Shown here piece by piece: positions 1 through 11,938 of a stretch of 64,000 bases of DNA. Numbering within the stretch: position 1 is the stretch's first letter; every line of letters begins with the position of its first letter. The notes under the pieces were generated by a model. That model saw only the letters and a list, made by a program, of their open reading frames with translations, was not told the origin of the DNA and searched no databases. The translations under genes were made by a program, and so were the position numbers. The stretch spans positions 1-64,000 of the forward strand of contig NZ_MWOK01000011.1 in assembly GCF_012932145.1 (NCBI RefSeq). The letters are read 5' to 3'. The stretch comes from Acidovorax sp. SRB_14. Its GTDB lineage: Bacteria > Pseudomonadota > Gammaproteobacteria > Burkholderiales > Burkholderiaceae_C.

Positions 1-1111
1 CTGCGCAGCTCGGCGCGGCCGCCCTGCGCCACCAGCACCGCGCCCTGGTCGCCGGGCGGGGCCGCCGCCACGCCCGGCATGCCCTGGGCAGGGGCACGCA
101 GCGCCGCCTGGGGCAGCACCAGGGCGCTGTCGCGCCGCCCGGTCTCGACCTCGACCGACAGCGTCATGTCCTCGCGCAGGAAGGCCGGCGCCGGCCCGGC
201 CAGCGCGAATTTGGCCTCGATGGCGCCACGCTGCGCATCGACGGCCGGGGCAATCGTCAGTACGCGCGCGGCAAAGCGCTGGTCGGGAAAGGCGTCGGCC
301 ACGACCGTGGCGGGCTGCCCGGGCCGCAGCTGGTCGAGAAAGCGCTCGTCCACCTGGGCGACGAGCTGCGTCGGCCCGGCCAGCGCCAGGCTCAGCAGGG
401 CCTTGCCCGGCTGCACGATCTGTCCGGGCTCCACCGCGCGCACCAGCACGCGCGCATCGGTCGGCGCACGCAGCAGGGTTTGCGCCAGCCGTGCGCGCGC
501 GGCCGCCGTGGCGGCGCGCGCCACGTCGAGCTGCGCCTGGGCCTGCACCACGTCGGTGCCGGTGTCGGCGCTGGCCTGCCGCTGCGCGCGTGCGCCGGCC
601 TCCTGGGCCTGCGCCACGGCCGCAGCGCGGCCCGCCTCGTCAAGCTGCGCGGCGCTGTAGAAACCCTGCGCCACCAGCTGGCGCGCCCGCGCCAGCGCGG
701 CGTCGGCTGCACGCCGTGTGGCCTCGGCCTGCGCCAGGGCCGCCTGCGACGTCGCACGCCCGCTGCCGCGCAGGCCGGCCAGGTGCGCGCGCGCCTGCTG
801 CTCTGCCGCCTCGGCCTGCGCCAGCGCGGCGCGCCATTCGCTGTCTTCGAGTTGCACCAGCGTGTCGCCGGCGCGCACCGCCGCGCCTTCGGTCACCAGC
901 ACCTGGGCCACGCGGCCGGTGAGGGTGCTGCCCACGTCCACGCGCGAGAGCGTGGCCACGCGCGCCGAAAACTGCAGCGTGCGCACCAGGGGCGCGCGCC
1001 GCACTTCCACCACCTCCACGGCGGGGCCCCGCAGCCACACCGCGCCCGCCACCGCGAGGCCGGCCAGCACCAGCGCTGCCGCCGGCAGCCACAGTGCCCA
1101 CCGGCGCCGCA

Positions 1112-1112
<1 letters not shown>
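1..1112 (-). CDS. RND-type efflux periplasmic adaptor (HlyD/MFP family), 3' end off the window
   Basis: Reading the minus strand from an ATG at 1112 gives an open frame to the window edge without a stop. It begins with a short basic N-terminus and one hydrophobic segment (MRRRWALWLPAAALVLAG), as expected of an inner-membrane-anchored or Sec-exported adaptor. A biotinyl-lipoyl-like segment follows (GRVAQVLVTEGAAVRAGDTL), then a long Ala/Gln/Arg-rich helical hairpin, the usual architecture of membrane fusion proteins of tripartite pumps. Its start codon overlaps the ruvB stop as TGATG, so it is probably translationally coupled to ruvB. The inner-membrane pump gene should lie beyond position 1. 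The family is clear; the substrate is unknown. Confidence 0.8.
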
Positions 1113-2182
<1,070 letters not shown>

Positions 2183-2219
2183 GCCATGCGGGGCCCGTGC
2201 GGGCCGTGGTCCTTCGGGG

Positions 2220-3707
2220 TCAAGGGGGGGGCGGGCTGGCCGCGTCGGGCTTCAGCCAGGTTTTGAGGGCGGCGTGGAACGCCAGGTCAAAGCGGCCGAA
2301 GCGCTCGTCGCCGCCGGGGTTCTGGCAGCTGGCGACGCCGCCCAGCAGCTGGCCCGCGATGTAGCGCCGGGGGCCGATGGGCAGGAACAGGCCCGCGCCG
2401 CTGCTGCCGCCCTCGGTGGTACCGGTGCTCCAGCCCACGGTCAGGAAGCGCCCGGTCTGCGGCGTGCTGGCCGTGCAGGCCTCGAGCGTGCAGTTCTCGA
2501 ACCGCCGCACCGCGCCTTCGTTGAGCTTTTGCAGGTCGCCCTCGGGGTGGTGGATGCTCGCGACGGCGGCGCCCGCGTCCACGGCGCCAAAGTACGAGCC
2601 CGCAAACACGATGCCCGCGGGCGGCGGTGCGTTCAGGCGCATGAAGGCGGTGTCGGTGGCGGCTTCGGCGTAGAGCAGGGCCGCGCCGCCATGCAGGCGC
2701 TGCGCGCCGGCGTAGGGCTGGCCGCTGTTGCATGCCGAGGCACGGTAGAACCAGTCGGTGGACAGCGAAGACGCGGCGGCCTGCGTCGAGATGCAGTGGT
2801 GCGCCGAGAGGAAATACGGCGTGGCGCTGAAGTTCGCGTCGTTGAGCAGCGTGCCCGTGCACAAAAAGGCGCGGCCATCGGCTTCCATGAACAGCATGCG
2901 GGCGACCGAGCGGCTCTCGGCGCTGTATTCGGGCCGGCAGGTGACGTCGACGTTGCAGCTGCCCGCTTCACCCACCTTGGCCAGAGAGGGGTTGGCCACC
3001 TGATCGGGGGCGACGAAAAAATGCGAGAGCGTGGGCACCGCCAGGTCCAGCCGGTCCAGGTCGGCACCGGCCGGCAGTTCCAGCTCCAGCGTGGTTTCGG
3101 CGCCGCCAAAATCTGGACTCCAGTAGGTGCGCGCGGCCTCGCCCTCCTCGCCGGCCTGCCGGTTGCGCGCCAGGGTGCGCAGCACCTCGTCGCCCGACAC
3201 CTCGAACACCTGCGCGCCGGCCTGGCCGTAAAAGCGCAGCACGGCGCCGGCCGGCAGATCGCGCACGCGCAGGCCCAGGCGGACGCCGTGCGCGCCTTCG
3301 GCTTCGAAGCTGAGGGCGGCGCGCTGCGTGCCGCGCCCGCTGTCCTGCCACTGCAGCTGCGCGCGCAGGGCCGCCGCCGTGGCGGTCGCGCTCACGGCAC
3401 GGGCCACGCCGATCTGCTGGCGCGCGCCCTTGCCCAGGGCCGCTGCAGCCTTCTTCGGCAGGGGCAGCGCGCTCGCCGCGAGCGGCCCGAGCCGCACGGA
3501 CGCCGCCGCCAGCGCCGGCAGGGGCGCAAGCTCCGCGGCTGCAAGCGCCTTGCGGGTGCGGCCCACCGCGGGGTCAAACGGCTCGATGCGGTCGGCCGAT
3601 GGCACAAACGCCGTGGCCGGCTCGGGCGTGCCGCCCCCGCCGCACGCCGCCAGCCCCAGCGCGGCCGCCACGGCACCGATCCACTGCAGAGTTCTCGAGG
3701 TCGTCAT
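2220..3707 (-). CDS. trypsin-like serine peptidase lipoprotein
   Basis: This 495-residue secreted protein starts with a lipoprotein signal (lipobox LAAC near residues 19-22, then a Gly run). The C-terminal half is a chymotrypsin-fold peptidase. I see the His box (LSAHHC), an Asp in the ATDTAFM segment, and the Ser nucleophile in GGSSGAG. Paired cysteines occur as in lysyl endopeptidase-like enzymes. The N-terminal ~200 residues look like a pre-domain found in such bacterial peptidases. It sits between ruvA and ruvB on the same strand, 38 bp from ruvA. Probable role: extracytoplasmic proteolysis; substrate specificity cannot be read from the sequence. Confidence 0.8.
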   Translation of the reverse strand: MTTSRTLQWIGAVAAALGLAACGGGGTPEPATAFVPSADRIEPFDPAVGRTRKALAAAELAPLPALAAASVRLGPLAASALPLPKKAAAALGKGARQQIGVARAVSATATAAALRAQLQWQDSGRGTQRAALSFEAEGAHGVRLGLRVRDLPAGAVLRFYGQAGAQVFEVSGDEVLRTLARNRQAGEEGEAARTYWSPDFGGAETTLELELPAGADLDRLDLAVPTLSHFFVAPDQVANPSLAKVGEAGSCNVDVTCRPEYSAESRSVARMLFMEADGRAFLCTGTLLNDANFSATPYFLSAHHCISTQAAASSLSTDWFYRASACNSGQPYAGAQRLHGGAALLYAEAATDTAFMRLNAPPPAGIVFAGSYFGAVDAGAAVASIHHPEGDLQKLNEGAVRRFENCTLEACTASTPQTGRFLTVGWSTGTTEGGSSGAGLFLPIGPRRYIAGQLLGGVASCQNPGGDERFGRFDLAFHAALKTWLKPDAASPPPP

Positions 3708-3745
3708 GGCTGCCCTTTCCAGGTCACCCCGTCACGCACTTGGGC

Positions 3746-4321
3746 TCATTTCCCCAGCGATTTCAACGCCAGCCGGATGCCCTCGCTCACGCCCACGTCG
3801 GGCGGCAGCGCCTTGAGCGCGGCCGCCGCTTCCTTGTCGTTGTACCCCAGCGCCAGCAGCGCCTGCAAGATATCGGCCTGCGCCTCGGTGCTCGCATGGG
3901 CATGCGCGCTGCCCATGTCGGCGCCGAGCTTGCCCTTGAGTTCGAGCAGCAGCCGCTCGGCGGTCTTCTTGCCGATGCCCGGCACCTTCACCAGGCGGCC
4001 CGCCTCCTGCAGCGTGATGGCCTGGGCCAGGTCGGCCACGCCCATGCCGCTGAGGATGCCCAGCGCCGTGCGCGGGCCGACCCCCGCGACCTTGATCAGC
4101 TCGCGGAACGTGGCGCGCTCGGGCGCGCTGCCAAAGCCGTAGAGCAGCTGTGCGTCCTCGCGCACGATGAACTGGGTCAGCAGGCTGACGCGCTCGCCGG
4201 CGGCCGGCAGGTTGTAGAAGGTGCTCATGGGCACCTGCACTTCATAGCCCACGCCAGCGCAGTCCACCAGCACCTCGGGCGGGTTCTTCTCCAGCAGGGT
4301 GCCGGTCAATTTGCCTATCAT
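3746..4321 (-). CDS. ruvA: Holliday junction DNA helicase subunit RuvA
   Basis: RuvA is the tetrameric junction-binding subunit that recruits RuvB. The start at the ATG at 4321 gives the canonical MIGKLTG N-terminus and 191 residues; a 10-residue upstream extension in the same frame is not expected for the family. Two helix-hairpin-helix motifs are visible ([13 protein letters not shown] and [13 protein letters not shown]), followed by the acidic/Ala-rich linker and the C-terminal domain III that contacts RuvB. It is divergent from the phoH-like gene, whose start lies less than 50 bp away, so the two promoters must share a very short space. Confidence 0.97.
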   Translation of the reverse strand: MIGKLTGTLLEKNPPEVLVDCAGVGYEVQVPMSTFYNLPAAGERVSLLTQFIVREDAQLLYGFGSAPERATFRELIKVAGVGPRTALGILSGMGVADLAQAITLQEAGRLVKVPGIGKKTAERLLLELKGKLGADMGSAHAHASTEAQADILQALLALGYNDKEAAAALKALPPDVGVSEGIRLALKSLGK

Positions 4322-4368
4322 TGCAGTCCTTTGCCGCCGGTTGGCAGCCATCGTCCGGAATTATCAGC

Positions 4369-5331
4369 TTGATCCTGCGCCACACCTTCACCCCCCACAA
4401 CAACACGCGCCTGGCGCACCTGTGCGGCCCCGCCGACAGCCACCTGCGCACCATCGAGGCGGCGCTGCAGGTGGGCATTGCGCACCGGCACGAGCAGTTC
4501 AAGGTGGACGGCCCCAAGGCGCGCGCCACGCAGGCGATGGAGGTGCTGCAGGCGGTCTACGAAATGGCCGATCGCCCGATCAGCGAGGACCACCTGCAGC
4601 TGATGCTGGCCGGCGACAGCAGCATGAGCGACGCCGACGCCACGGCCACCGCGCTGGTCACGCGCCGCGCCGACCTGCGCGCGCGCACGCCCACGCAGGC
4701 CCAGTACCTCGAGAACATCGCCACGCACGACATCACCTTCGGCATCGGCCCGGCCGGCACTGGCAAGACCTACCTGGCCGTGGCCTGCGCGGTCGATGCG
4801 CTCGAGCGCAACGCCGTGCAGCGCATCGTGCTCACGCGCCCGGCCGTCGAGGCCGGCGAGCGCCTGGGCTTCCTGCCCGGCGACCTGGCGCAGAAGGTCG
4901 ACCCTTACCTGCGCCCGCTGTACGACGCGCTCTACGAGCTCATGGGCTACGACAAGGTGATGAAGGCCTTCGAGCGCAACGCGCTCGAGATCGCGCCGCT
5001 GGCCTTCATGCGCGGGCGCACGCTGAACAACGCCTTCGTCATCCTCGACGAGGCACAGAACACCACACCCGAGCAGATGAAGATGTTCCTCACGCGCATC
5101 GGCTTTGGCGCGCGCGCCGTGGTGACCGGCGACGTCAGCCAGATCGACTTACCGAAGGGCGCCCTGAGCGGCCTGATCGAGGCCGAGCGCGTCTTGAAGC
5201 GTGTCAAGGGCATCGCCGTCACGCGCTTCACCAGCGCCGATGTGGTGCGCCACCCGCTGGTCGCGCGCATCGTCGATGCCTACGACGCCGCCGGGCGCTC
5301 CAGCGTGGTGCGCAAGCGCAGCACCGACTGA
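4369..5331 (+). CDS. PhoH-like ATPase (YbeZ family)
   Basis: A 320-residue PhoH family protein with Walker A (GPAGTGKTYLA) and a Walker B/DEAD-like LDEAQN motif. It lies next to ybeY, the conserved ybeZ-ybeY pairing linked to ribosome and RNA maturation. I chose the TTG at 4369 because it yields the family N-terminus MILRHTFTPHNN. An in-frame TTG at 4321 would add 16 residues and overlap the divergent ruvA start. No strong Shine-Dalgarno precedes either codon, so the exact start is uncertain; the identity is not. Confidence 0.9.
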   Translation: MILRHTFTPHNNTRLAHLCGPADSHLRTIEAALQVGIAHRHEQFKVDGPKARATQAMEVLQAVYEMADRPISEDHLQLMLAGDSSMSDADATATALVTRRADLRARTPTQAQYLENIATHDITFGIGPAGTGKTYLAVACAVDALERNAVQRIVLTRPAVEAGERLGFLPGDLAQKVDPYLRPLYDALYELMGYDKVMKAFERNALEIAPLAFMRGRTLNNAFVILDEAQNTTPEQMKMFLTRIGFGARAVVTGDVSQIDLPKGALSGLIEAERVLKRVKGIAVTRFTSADVVRHPLVARIVDAYDAAGRSSVVRKRSTD

Positions 5332-5344
5332 GACAACCCCTTAT

Positions 5345-5389
5345 TTCATAGCTGAACGCGCTTGCTGGATAAGCGTTTGAGGCCAAAAA
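5345..5389 (+). repeat. dispersed palindromic repeat, copy 1
   Basis: Member of a family with the pattern TAGCTG, then CGCTT, a short loop, AAGCG, and GGCC-AAAAA. It lies between the PhoH-like gene and ybeY, ending just before the ybeY ATG at 5401. The arms CGCTT and AAGCG can pair. Confidence 0.8.
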
Positions 5390-5400
5390 CACCCCCGACC

Positions 5401-5859
5401 ATGCCCTTGCCCGACCTCACGCTGTCCCTGCAGTTCGCACGCTTTGACGGGGCCGCCGGACACCGCGCCGCCCTGCCGCGCCACAAGGTGGCGCGCTGGA
5501 TCCGCCACGCGCTGGCGCTGGACGCCGAAATCACCGTGCGCATCGTCGGCGCCGAGGAAGGCCAGCAGCTCAACCGCGACTACCGCCACAAGGACTACGC
5601 CACCAACGTGCTGACCTTCGACTACGCGCAGCAGCCCGTGGTCATGGCCGACCTCGTGCTGTGCGCCCCCGTGGTGGCGCGCGAAGCGGAGGAACAGAAC
5701 AAGTCCCTCGAAGAACACTACGCGCACCTGCTGGTGCACGGCGCGCTGCACGCCCAGGGCTGGGACCACGAGACCAGCGCCGTCGACGCCGACGAGATGG
5801 AGGCCTACGAGACGGCCATCCTGCAGGAACTGGGTTTTGCCGACCCTTACGCCAAATAG
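5401..5859 (+). CDS. ybeY: endoribonuclease / rRNA maturation factor YbeY
   Basis: YbeY is a single-domain zinc metalloprotein needed for 16S rRNA 3' processing and ribosome quality control. The 152-residue product carries the diagnostic [11 protein letters not shown] zinc motif (HGxLHxxGxDH). I place the start at the ATG at 5401 (MPLPDLTLS) rather than the upstream in-frame codon at 5362, because that extension is translated from the repeat copy just upstream. It follows the PhoH-like gene by about 70 bp in a probable operon. Confidence 0.95.
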   Translation: MPLPDLTLSLQFARFDGAAGHRAALPRHKVARWIRHALALDAEITVRIVGAEEGQQLNRDYRHKDYATNVLTFDYAQQPVVMADLVLCAPVVAREAEEQNKSLEEHYAHLLVHGALHAQGWDHETSAVDADEMEAYETAILQELGFADPYAK

Positions 5860-5901
5860 GCTGGAAACGCTGGCTGGACGGACGCTGGAAGCTATGGTTT
5901 T
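5859..5901 (-). repeat. dispersed palindromic repeat, copy 2 (degenerate)
   Basis: Minus-orientation, diverged copy directly at the ybeY stop codon. GGCTGG, AACGCT, ACGCTGGAAGCTAT and GGTTTT align with the family pattern, but the palindromic arms are eroded. Confidence 0.5.
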
Positions 5902-6193
5902 GTGAGCCACATGGGGCAACTCGGCCCCACTTGGATGCCCGCAGCCGATGGCGCGGGCATTGTGATTGCCACGGCGCCGGCCTCCCGGCCGGCCCGGGGT
6001 CTTGCGGGCCGCGCAGGGCCTTGCGCCAGACGCCGCCGCAGCCACGCACTGAAGCGCACCGGCCCGGCCATTGCGGCCGCGCCCGCAAAGCAATCCAACC
6101 TTTCTTGCATGCAATCGACTCTTTTTTTGGCGCAATTTGTACCTAAGATCGCCGCAATGACCGGGGACACACCCCGACCTTGAAGGAGACACG
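5860..6193. other. intergenic region upstream of tauE-like gene
   Basis: About 330 bp without a convincing gene. It holds the degenerate repeat copy 2 at its left end and a more AT-rich stretch around 6110-6160 that is the natural place for the promoter of the downstream exporter. AAGGAG at about 6183-6188 is a good ribosome binding site for the TTG at 6194. Confidence 0.5.
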
Positions 6194-6934
6194 TTGGATA
6201 CCGCCCTGCTGCTCACCGCCGCGTTCGTCGCTGGCGCCCTCAATGCCGTCGCCGGTGGCGGCAGTTTTCTGACCCTGCCGGCGCTGGTGTTCGTCGGCGT
6301 GCCGCCGGTCGTGGCCAATGCCACCGGCACGGTGGCGCTGCTGCCGGGCTACATGGCGGGCGCCTGGGGGTTCCGCGAAGACACGCAGGCGCCGCCGGGC
6401 CTGTCGATGGCGCGGCTGGTGGTGCTGTCGCTGGTCGGCGGCGCGCTCGGGGCGGCGCTGCTGCTGGTGACGTCCGACGCCACCTTCTCGATCGTCGTGC
6501 CGTGGCTGCTGCTGGCGGCCACCGTGCTGTTCGCCTTCGGCCCGCGACTGCGCCAGATGCTGGCCGGCGCCAAGCCCACGTCGCCGACCAAGGCCGCCAT
6601 CAGCGTGCTGGCCGTGGCCGTGTACGGCGGCTACTTCAACGGCGGCCTGGGCATCCTGCTGCTGGCGCTGTTCGGCCTGCTCGGGCAGACCCAGCTCAAC
6701 GCCATGAACGGCCTGAAGAACCTGGTCTCGGCGCTGCTCACCGCCATTGCCGTGGCGGTGTATGCGGCCGGCGGCGTGGTGCAGTGGCCCGACGCCTTGA
6801 TGATGATGGTGGCCGCCACCGCGGGCGGCTACGGCGGCGCGCGCGTGGCGCGGCGCATTCCGCCGGTCTGGCTGCGCGGCGGCATCGTGGCCACGGGGCT
6901 GGTGATGACGGCGCTGTTCTTCTGGCGGCAATAG
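6194..6934 (+). CDS. TauE/SafE family sulfite/organic anion exporter
   Basis: A 246-residue polytopic membrane protein made almost wholly of hydrophobic helices. It has the Gly-rich AGGGSFLTLPAL loop near the N-terminus and an internal second repeat (GGYFNGGLGILLLALFG), the two-fold structure of the TauE/SafE (DUF81) family. The TTG at 6194 is chosen because a strong AAGGAG precedes it at good spacing. Members export sulfite, sulfoacetate or related anions, but the substrate here cannot be inferred from context. It converges on argE. Confidence 0.85.
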   Translation: MDTALLLTAAFVAGALNAVAGGGSFLTLPALVFVGVPPVVANATGTVALLPGYMAGAWGFREDTQAPPGLSMARLVVLSLVGGALGAALLLVTSDATFSIVVPWLLLAATVLFAFGPRLRQMLAGAKPTSPTKAAISVLAVAVYGGYFNGGLGILLLALFGLLGQTQLNAMNGLKNLVSALLTAIAVAVYAAGGVVQWPDALMMMVAATAGGYGGARVARRIPPVWLRGGIVATGLVMTALFFWRQ

Positions 6935-6990
6935 GCGCGGGCGACTGCCGCTCTTGCTGGGTGCACCGGACGCCTTGAAAACAAGGATGA

Positions 6991-7040
6991 AATAGGCCTC
7001 TAACGCTTATCCTATAAGCGCTAGCAGCTATTCTTTTGAT
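6991..7040 (-). repeat. dispersed palindromic repeat, copy 3
   Basis: Well-preserved copy between the convergent tauE-like gene and argE. The core CGCTTAT-CCT-ATAAGCG is a perfect 7-bp stem and the flanks match the family (GGCCTC, GCAGCTAT, TTTTGAT). It could act as a transcription terminator for argE. Confidence 0.85.
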
Positions 7041-7041
7041 A

Positions 7042-8196
7042 TCAGGCCAGCGACTGGCCCAGTTTGCGCAGAAAGCGCTCGCAGGCCTCGAGCTGCGCCG
7101 GCTCGACGAACTCGTTGGGCTTGTGCGCCTGCTCGATCGCACCGGGGCCGCAGACGATGGTCGGGATGCCGATGTTCTGGAACAGCCCCGCCTCGGTGCC
7201 GTAGGCCACCTTGCGCGTGGTGCGGTCCTCGGTCAGGGCGCGCACCAGCTGCGTGATGGCGGCCTGCTCGGAGGCTTCCAGCGCCGGCGCCGATGCGCCC
7301 ATGGCGATGTCGATGCGCGCCTCGGCAAACTCCTGGCGCATGCGCGGCAGCAGTTCCTGCTGCACGTACTCGTCGACCTGGCTTTGGATGCTGTCGGCCA
7401 ACATGCCGGGCAGGTTGCGGAATTCGTAGTTGAACTCGCACAGCTCGGGGATGGTGTTGACGGCGATGCCGCCCTGGATCTGGTTGGTGGTCAGCGTGGT
7501 GAAGGGCACGTCGTAGAACGCGTCGTACGGGCCCTGCGCCTTGTAGTGGTCGGCGATGTCGCGGATGCGGCAGATCAGGCGCGCGGCGTATTCGATGGCG
7601 TTGCAGCCGCGCGGCGTGAGCGACGAATGCGCCGCCCGGCCGTGCACGCGGCAGCGGTACAGGTTGATGCCCTTGTGCGCCACCACCACCTGCATGCCGG
7701 TGGGCTCGCCGACCACGCAGCCGTCGGCCTTGAGGCCCTGGCGCTGCAGCTCGGCCAGCATCACCGGGGCGCCCGCGCAGCCCACCTCTTCGTCGTACGA
7801 GAACGCCAGGTGCAGCGGCTTGCTGCGCGGCATGGCCAGAAACTCCGGCACCAGGGCCATCGACGCGGCAATGAAACCCTTCATGTCGGCCGTGCCACGG
7901 CCATAGAGGAGCCCTGCGCGCTCGGTCAGGGCAAACGGCGGGCTGTCCCACTCCTGGCCGTCCACCGGCACCACGTCGGTGTGGCCCGACAGCACGATGC
8001 CGCCCTGCGTCTGGCCATCCTGGGCCGGCAGGGTGGCAAACAGGTTGGCCTTGTCGCCGGCGGGCGAGTGGATCAGCTGCGCTGCCACGCCGTGGCCGGC
8101 CAGCGCGTCGCGCAGGCATTCGATCAGGCCCAGGTTGGAGTTGCGGCTGGTGGTGTCCATCGCCACCAGCGTTTCGAGCCAGGCGCGTGTGTTCAT
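7042..8196 (-). CDS. argE: acetylornithine deacetylase
   Basis: M20-family zinc peptidase of 384 residues that hydrolyses N-acetylornithine to ornithine and acetate in arginine biosynthesis. Metal-site motifs are visible: SGHTDVVPVDG, GRGTADMKGF, the catalytic Glu in DEEVGCAGA, the VVGEPTG segment, and HSS in the dimerisation-domain entry. The C-terminal CGPGAIEQAHKPNEF motif is characteristic of ArgE rather than DapE. It is divergent from the transporter at 8296, about 100 bp apart. No other arg gene is in the window. Confidence 0.92.
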   Translation of the reverse strand: MNTRAWLETLVAMDTTSRNSNLGLIECLRDALAGHGVAAQLIHSPAGDKANLFATLPAQDGQTQGGIVLSGHTDVVPVDGQEWDSPPFALTERAGLLYGRGTADMKGFIAASMALVPEFLAMPRSKPLHLAFSYDEEVGCAGAPVMLAELQRQGLKADGCVVGEPTGMQVVVAHKGINLYRCRVHGRAAHSSLTPRGCNAIEYAARLICRIRDIADHYKAQGPYDAFYDVPFTTLTTNQIQGGIAVNTIPELCEFNYEFRNLPGMLADSIQSQVDEYVQQELLPRMRQEFAEARIDIAMGASAPALEASEQAAITQLVRALTEDRTTRKVAYGTEAGLFQNIGIPTIVCGPGAIEQAHKPNEFVEPAQLEACERFLRKLGQSLA

Positions 8197-8295
8197 GGTG
8201 CTTCACCCAAAAACAAAGAAGGAAGTTTACGCCTGTCCATCCGCGCAAACAGCAGGCGTAGACTGCACTTCCTGCCATGTTCAGGAGTGCCCATC

Positions 8296-9603
8296 ATGCC
8301 GACACCCGCCGTCCAGAAACGCAGCATCCTCGCCGCGGTGATTGGCAACGCACTCGAGTGGTACGACTTTCTCGTGTTCGCGTTCATGACGCCCATCGTC
8401 GCCAAGCTGTTCTTCCCGAGCAATCCGGCAGACCCCAGCAACAACCTCAACCAGATCCTGCTGACCACCGCCGTGTTCGGCGTGGGATTTTTCATGCGCC
8501 CGGTCGGCGGCATCGTGCTCGGGCTCTATGGCGACCGCAAGGGGCGCAAGGCCGCCATGGTCATGGTGACCGGCCTGATGGCCGTGGCCATCGCACTGAT
8601 CACCGTGGCGCCCACCTACGCCGCGGTGGGCCTGCTGGCGCCACTGTTCATCGTGCTCGCGCGCCTGCTGCAGGGCTTTGCCGCCGGCGGCGAATTCGGC
8701 ACCTCGACGGCCCTGCTGATCGAGCTGGCACCGACCGGCCAGCGCGGTTTCTATGGTTCCTGGCAGATGACCGGGCAGATGATGGCCTTGCTCATTGGCG
8801 CCGCCATCGGCACGCTGATCACCGACATCTTCACGCCGGAGCAGCTCATGGCCTGGGCCTGGCGCATACCGTTCGCCATGGGCCTGCTGATCGTGCCCGT
8901 GGCCATCTACATCCGCCGCCACGTCGAAGAGCCCGAGGCCTTCCAGCGCCTGCAGGCGGCCAAGGCCAAAGGCGAGGTGAAGAACGTCGGGCTGCTGGAG
9001 ATGCTGCGCACGCACACGCGCGAAACGCTGGTCGGCATGGGCCTGGTGGTCACGGCCACGGTCAGCATCTACATCACCTTCACCTACCTGGTGACCTACT
9101 CCACCGTCACGCTCAAGCTGCCGCTGCACGACACCTTCCTGGTGCAGATGGCGGGTGCGGCGCTGATGGTGGTGCTGATGCCGTTTGCCGGCGCCTGGTC
9201 GGACCGCGTGGGCCGCCGCCCGCTGGTCACCGGCTCGCTGATCGGCTACCTGGCCGTGCTGTACCCGCTGTATGCCTGGCTGACCAGCGACCCCAGCATT
9301 GCCCGGCTGATGGCGGTGCAGGTGGTCGTGTGCCTGTTCGTGTCGGTGTTCTTCGGCGTGTTCAGCACGGTGCTGGCCGAGCTGTTTCCGGCCAACGTGC
9401 GCTCCATCGGCATGTCCATGGCCTACAACATCGCGGTGATGGTGTTCGGCGGCTTTGCGCAGTTCATCGTCACCTGGCTGATCCGCGAAACCGGCTCGCC
9501 CATGGCGCCGGCGTTCTACGTGATGTTCGGCGTGGCGCTGGGCGTGATCGCGTCGTTCTTCATCACCGAACGCGCGCACGAACAAACCATAGACCACCAC
9601 TGA
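8296..9603 (+). CDS. MFS transporter of the metabolite:H+ symporter (MHS) type
   Basis: A 435-residue, 12-helix major facilitator. The N-terminal NALEWYDFLVFAF and the loop GLYGDRKGRKAA are typical of MHS symporters (ProP, ShiA and KgtP relatives), and a second MFS loop GAWSDRVGRRP follows in the C-terminal half. ATG at 8296 is preceded by TCAGGAG. The frame is open further upstream, antisense to argE, but that extension is not transporter-like. Likely substrates are organic acids or osmolytes; this is not resolvable here. Confidence 0.9.
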   Translation: MPTPAVQKRSILAAVIGNALEWYDFLVFAFMTPIVAKLFFPSNPADPSNNLNQILLTTAVFGVGFFMRPVGGIVLGLYGDRKGRKAAMVMVTGLMAVAIALITVAPTYAAVGLLAPLFIVLARLLQGFAAGGEFGTSTALLIELAPTGQRGFYGSWQMTGQMMALLIGAAIGTLITDIFTPEQLMAWAWRIPFAMGLLIVPVAIYIRRHVEEPEAFQRLQAAKAKGEVKNVGLLEMLRTHTRETLVGMGLVVTATVSIYITFTYLVTYSTVTLKLPLHDTFLVQMAGAALMVVLMPFAGAWSDRVGRRPLVTGSLIGYLAVLYPLYAWLTSDPSIARLMAVQVVVCLFVSVFFGVFSTVLAELFPANVRSIGMSMAYNIAVMVFGGFAQFIVTWLIRETGSPMAPAFYVMFGVALGVIASFFITERAHEQTIDHH

Positions 9604-9638
9604 CCCCCGGGCCTGCCGGGCACGCGGCCTGCCAGCGC

Positions 9639-9956
9639 TCAGCGCGGCTGGAAGGCGATCAGCCCCATGCCCAGCAGCGCCACCACCACGCCGGCCACGT
9701 CCCAGGCCGAGGGGCGCACGCCGTCGACCACCCACAGCCACACCATCGCCGCGCCGATGTAGACGCCGCCATAGGCGGCATAGACCCGGCCCGATGCGGC
9801 ATCGTGCAAGGTCAGCAGCCAGGCGAACAGCGCCAGGCTGGCCGCTGCGGGGATCAGCAGCCACACCGGGCCGTGCTGGCGCAGCCACAGCCAGGGCAGG
9901 TAGCAGCCAACGATCTCGGCCAGCGCCGTGGCCAGGTAAAGGAGGAAGGTTTTCAC
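9639..9956 (-). CDS. YnfA family small inner-membrane protein
   Basis: A 105-residue protein with four predicted transmembrane helices ([52 protein letters not shown] and a C-terminal helix), the YnfA/UPF0060 layout related to small multidrug resistance proteins. It uses a GTG start at 9956 that overlaps the dtd stop (GTGA), so it is the last gene of the dbpA-dtd-ynfA operon. Function is poorly known; small-molecule efflux is a family-level guess. Confidence 0.9.
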   Translation of the reverse strand: MKTFLLYLATALAEIVGCYLPWLWLRQHGPVWLLIPAAASLALFAWLLTLHDAASGRVYAAYGGVYIGAAMVWLWVVDGVRPSAWDVAGVVVALLGMGLIAFQPR

Positions 9957-10416
9957 GCGGCCGCGTTGCCGTTGCCCGCCGGCGCCATGCGCAGCGGAAT
10001 GGTCACCGGGCCGTCATTGACCAGGTGCACCTGCATGTCGGCGGCGAACGCGCCCGTGGCGACCTCGGCATGCGCCGCACGAGCCTCCGCCACGAAATGG
10101 TCGTACAGGCGCCGGCCTTCCTCGGGCGCGGCGGCCTGGGTGAAGCTGGGCCGGTTGCCACCCGTGGTGTCGGCCGCCAGCGTGAACTGGCTGACGATGA
10201 GCAGGCCGCCGCCGCTGTCCTGCACGCTGCGGTTCATCTTGCCGGCGGCATCGCTGAAGATGCGCAGCCTGAGCAGCTTGGCCAGCAGGCGGTCGGCCTC
10301 GGCTTCGGTGTCGCCGCGTTCGGCGCACACCAGCACCAGCAGGCCGGGGCCGATGCTTCCGACGATCTGCCCCGCCACTTCGACGCGCGCCTCGCGCACG
10401 CGCTGCAGCAGGCCGA

Positions 10417-10420
<4 letters not shown>
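9953..10420 (-). CDS. dtd: D-aminoacyl-tRNA deacylase
   Basis: Dtd removes D-amino acids (and glycine mischarged on tRNA-Ala) from tRNA. The 155-residue product starts [13 protein letters not shown] and carries the two active-site signatures SQFTLAADT and the C-terminal NDGPVT. The ATG at 10420 overlaps the dbpA stop by ATGA, and its own stop overlaps the ynfA start, so all three are probably translationally coupled. The length is slightly longer than E. coli Dtd because of a Gly/Ala tail. Confidence 0.95.
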
Positions 10421-11826
<1,406 letters not shown>

Positions 11827-11938
11827 GCCGCGATTATCGGGCTCGGCCCCCGGCGCGCTGTCCGCGGGCAGCGCAAACCCGGGGCGCGGCGCTGTGCATT
11901 TGGCATTAAGCTATTCGAAACCCCTTACCCGCCGGGAC

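Noticed and set aside
4321-4368. Longer PhoH-like start at TTG 4321
   Set aside because: It overlaps the divergent ruvA start and adds residues not found in the family N-terminus.
6350-6600. Short minus-strand frames inside the tauE-like gene
   Set aside because: Shadow frames of a hydrophobic coding region with no family similarity.
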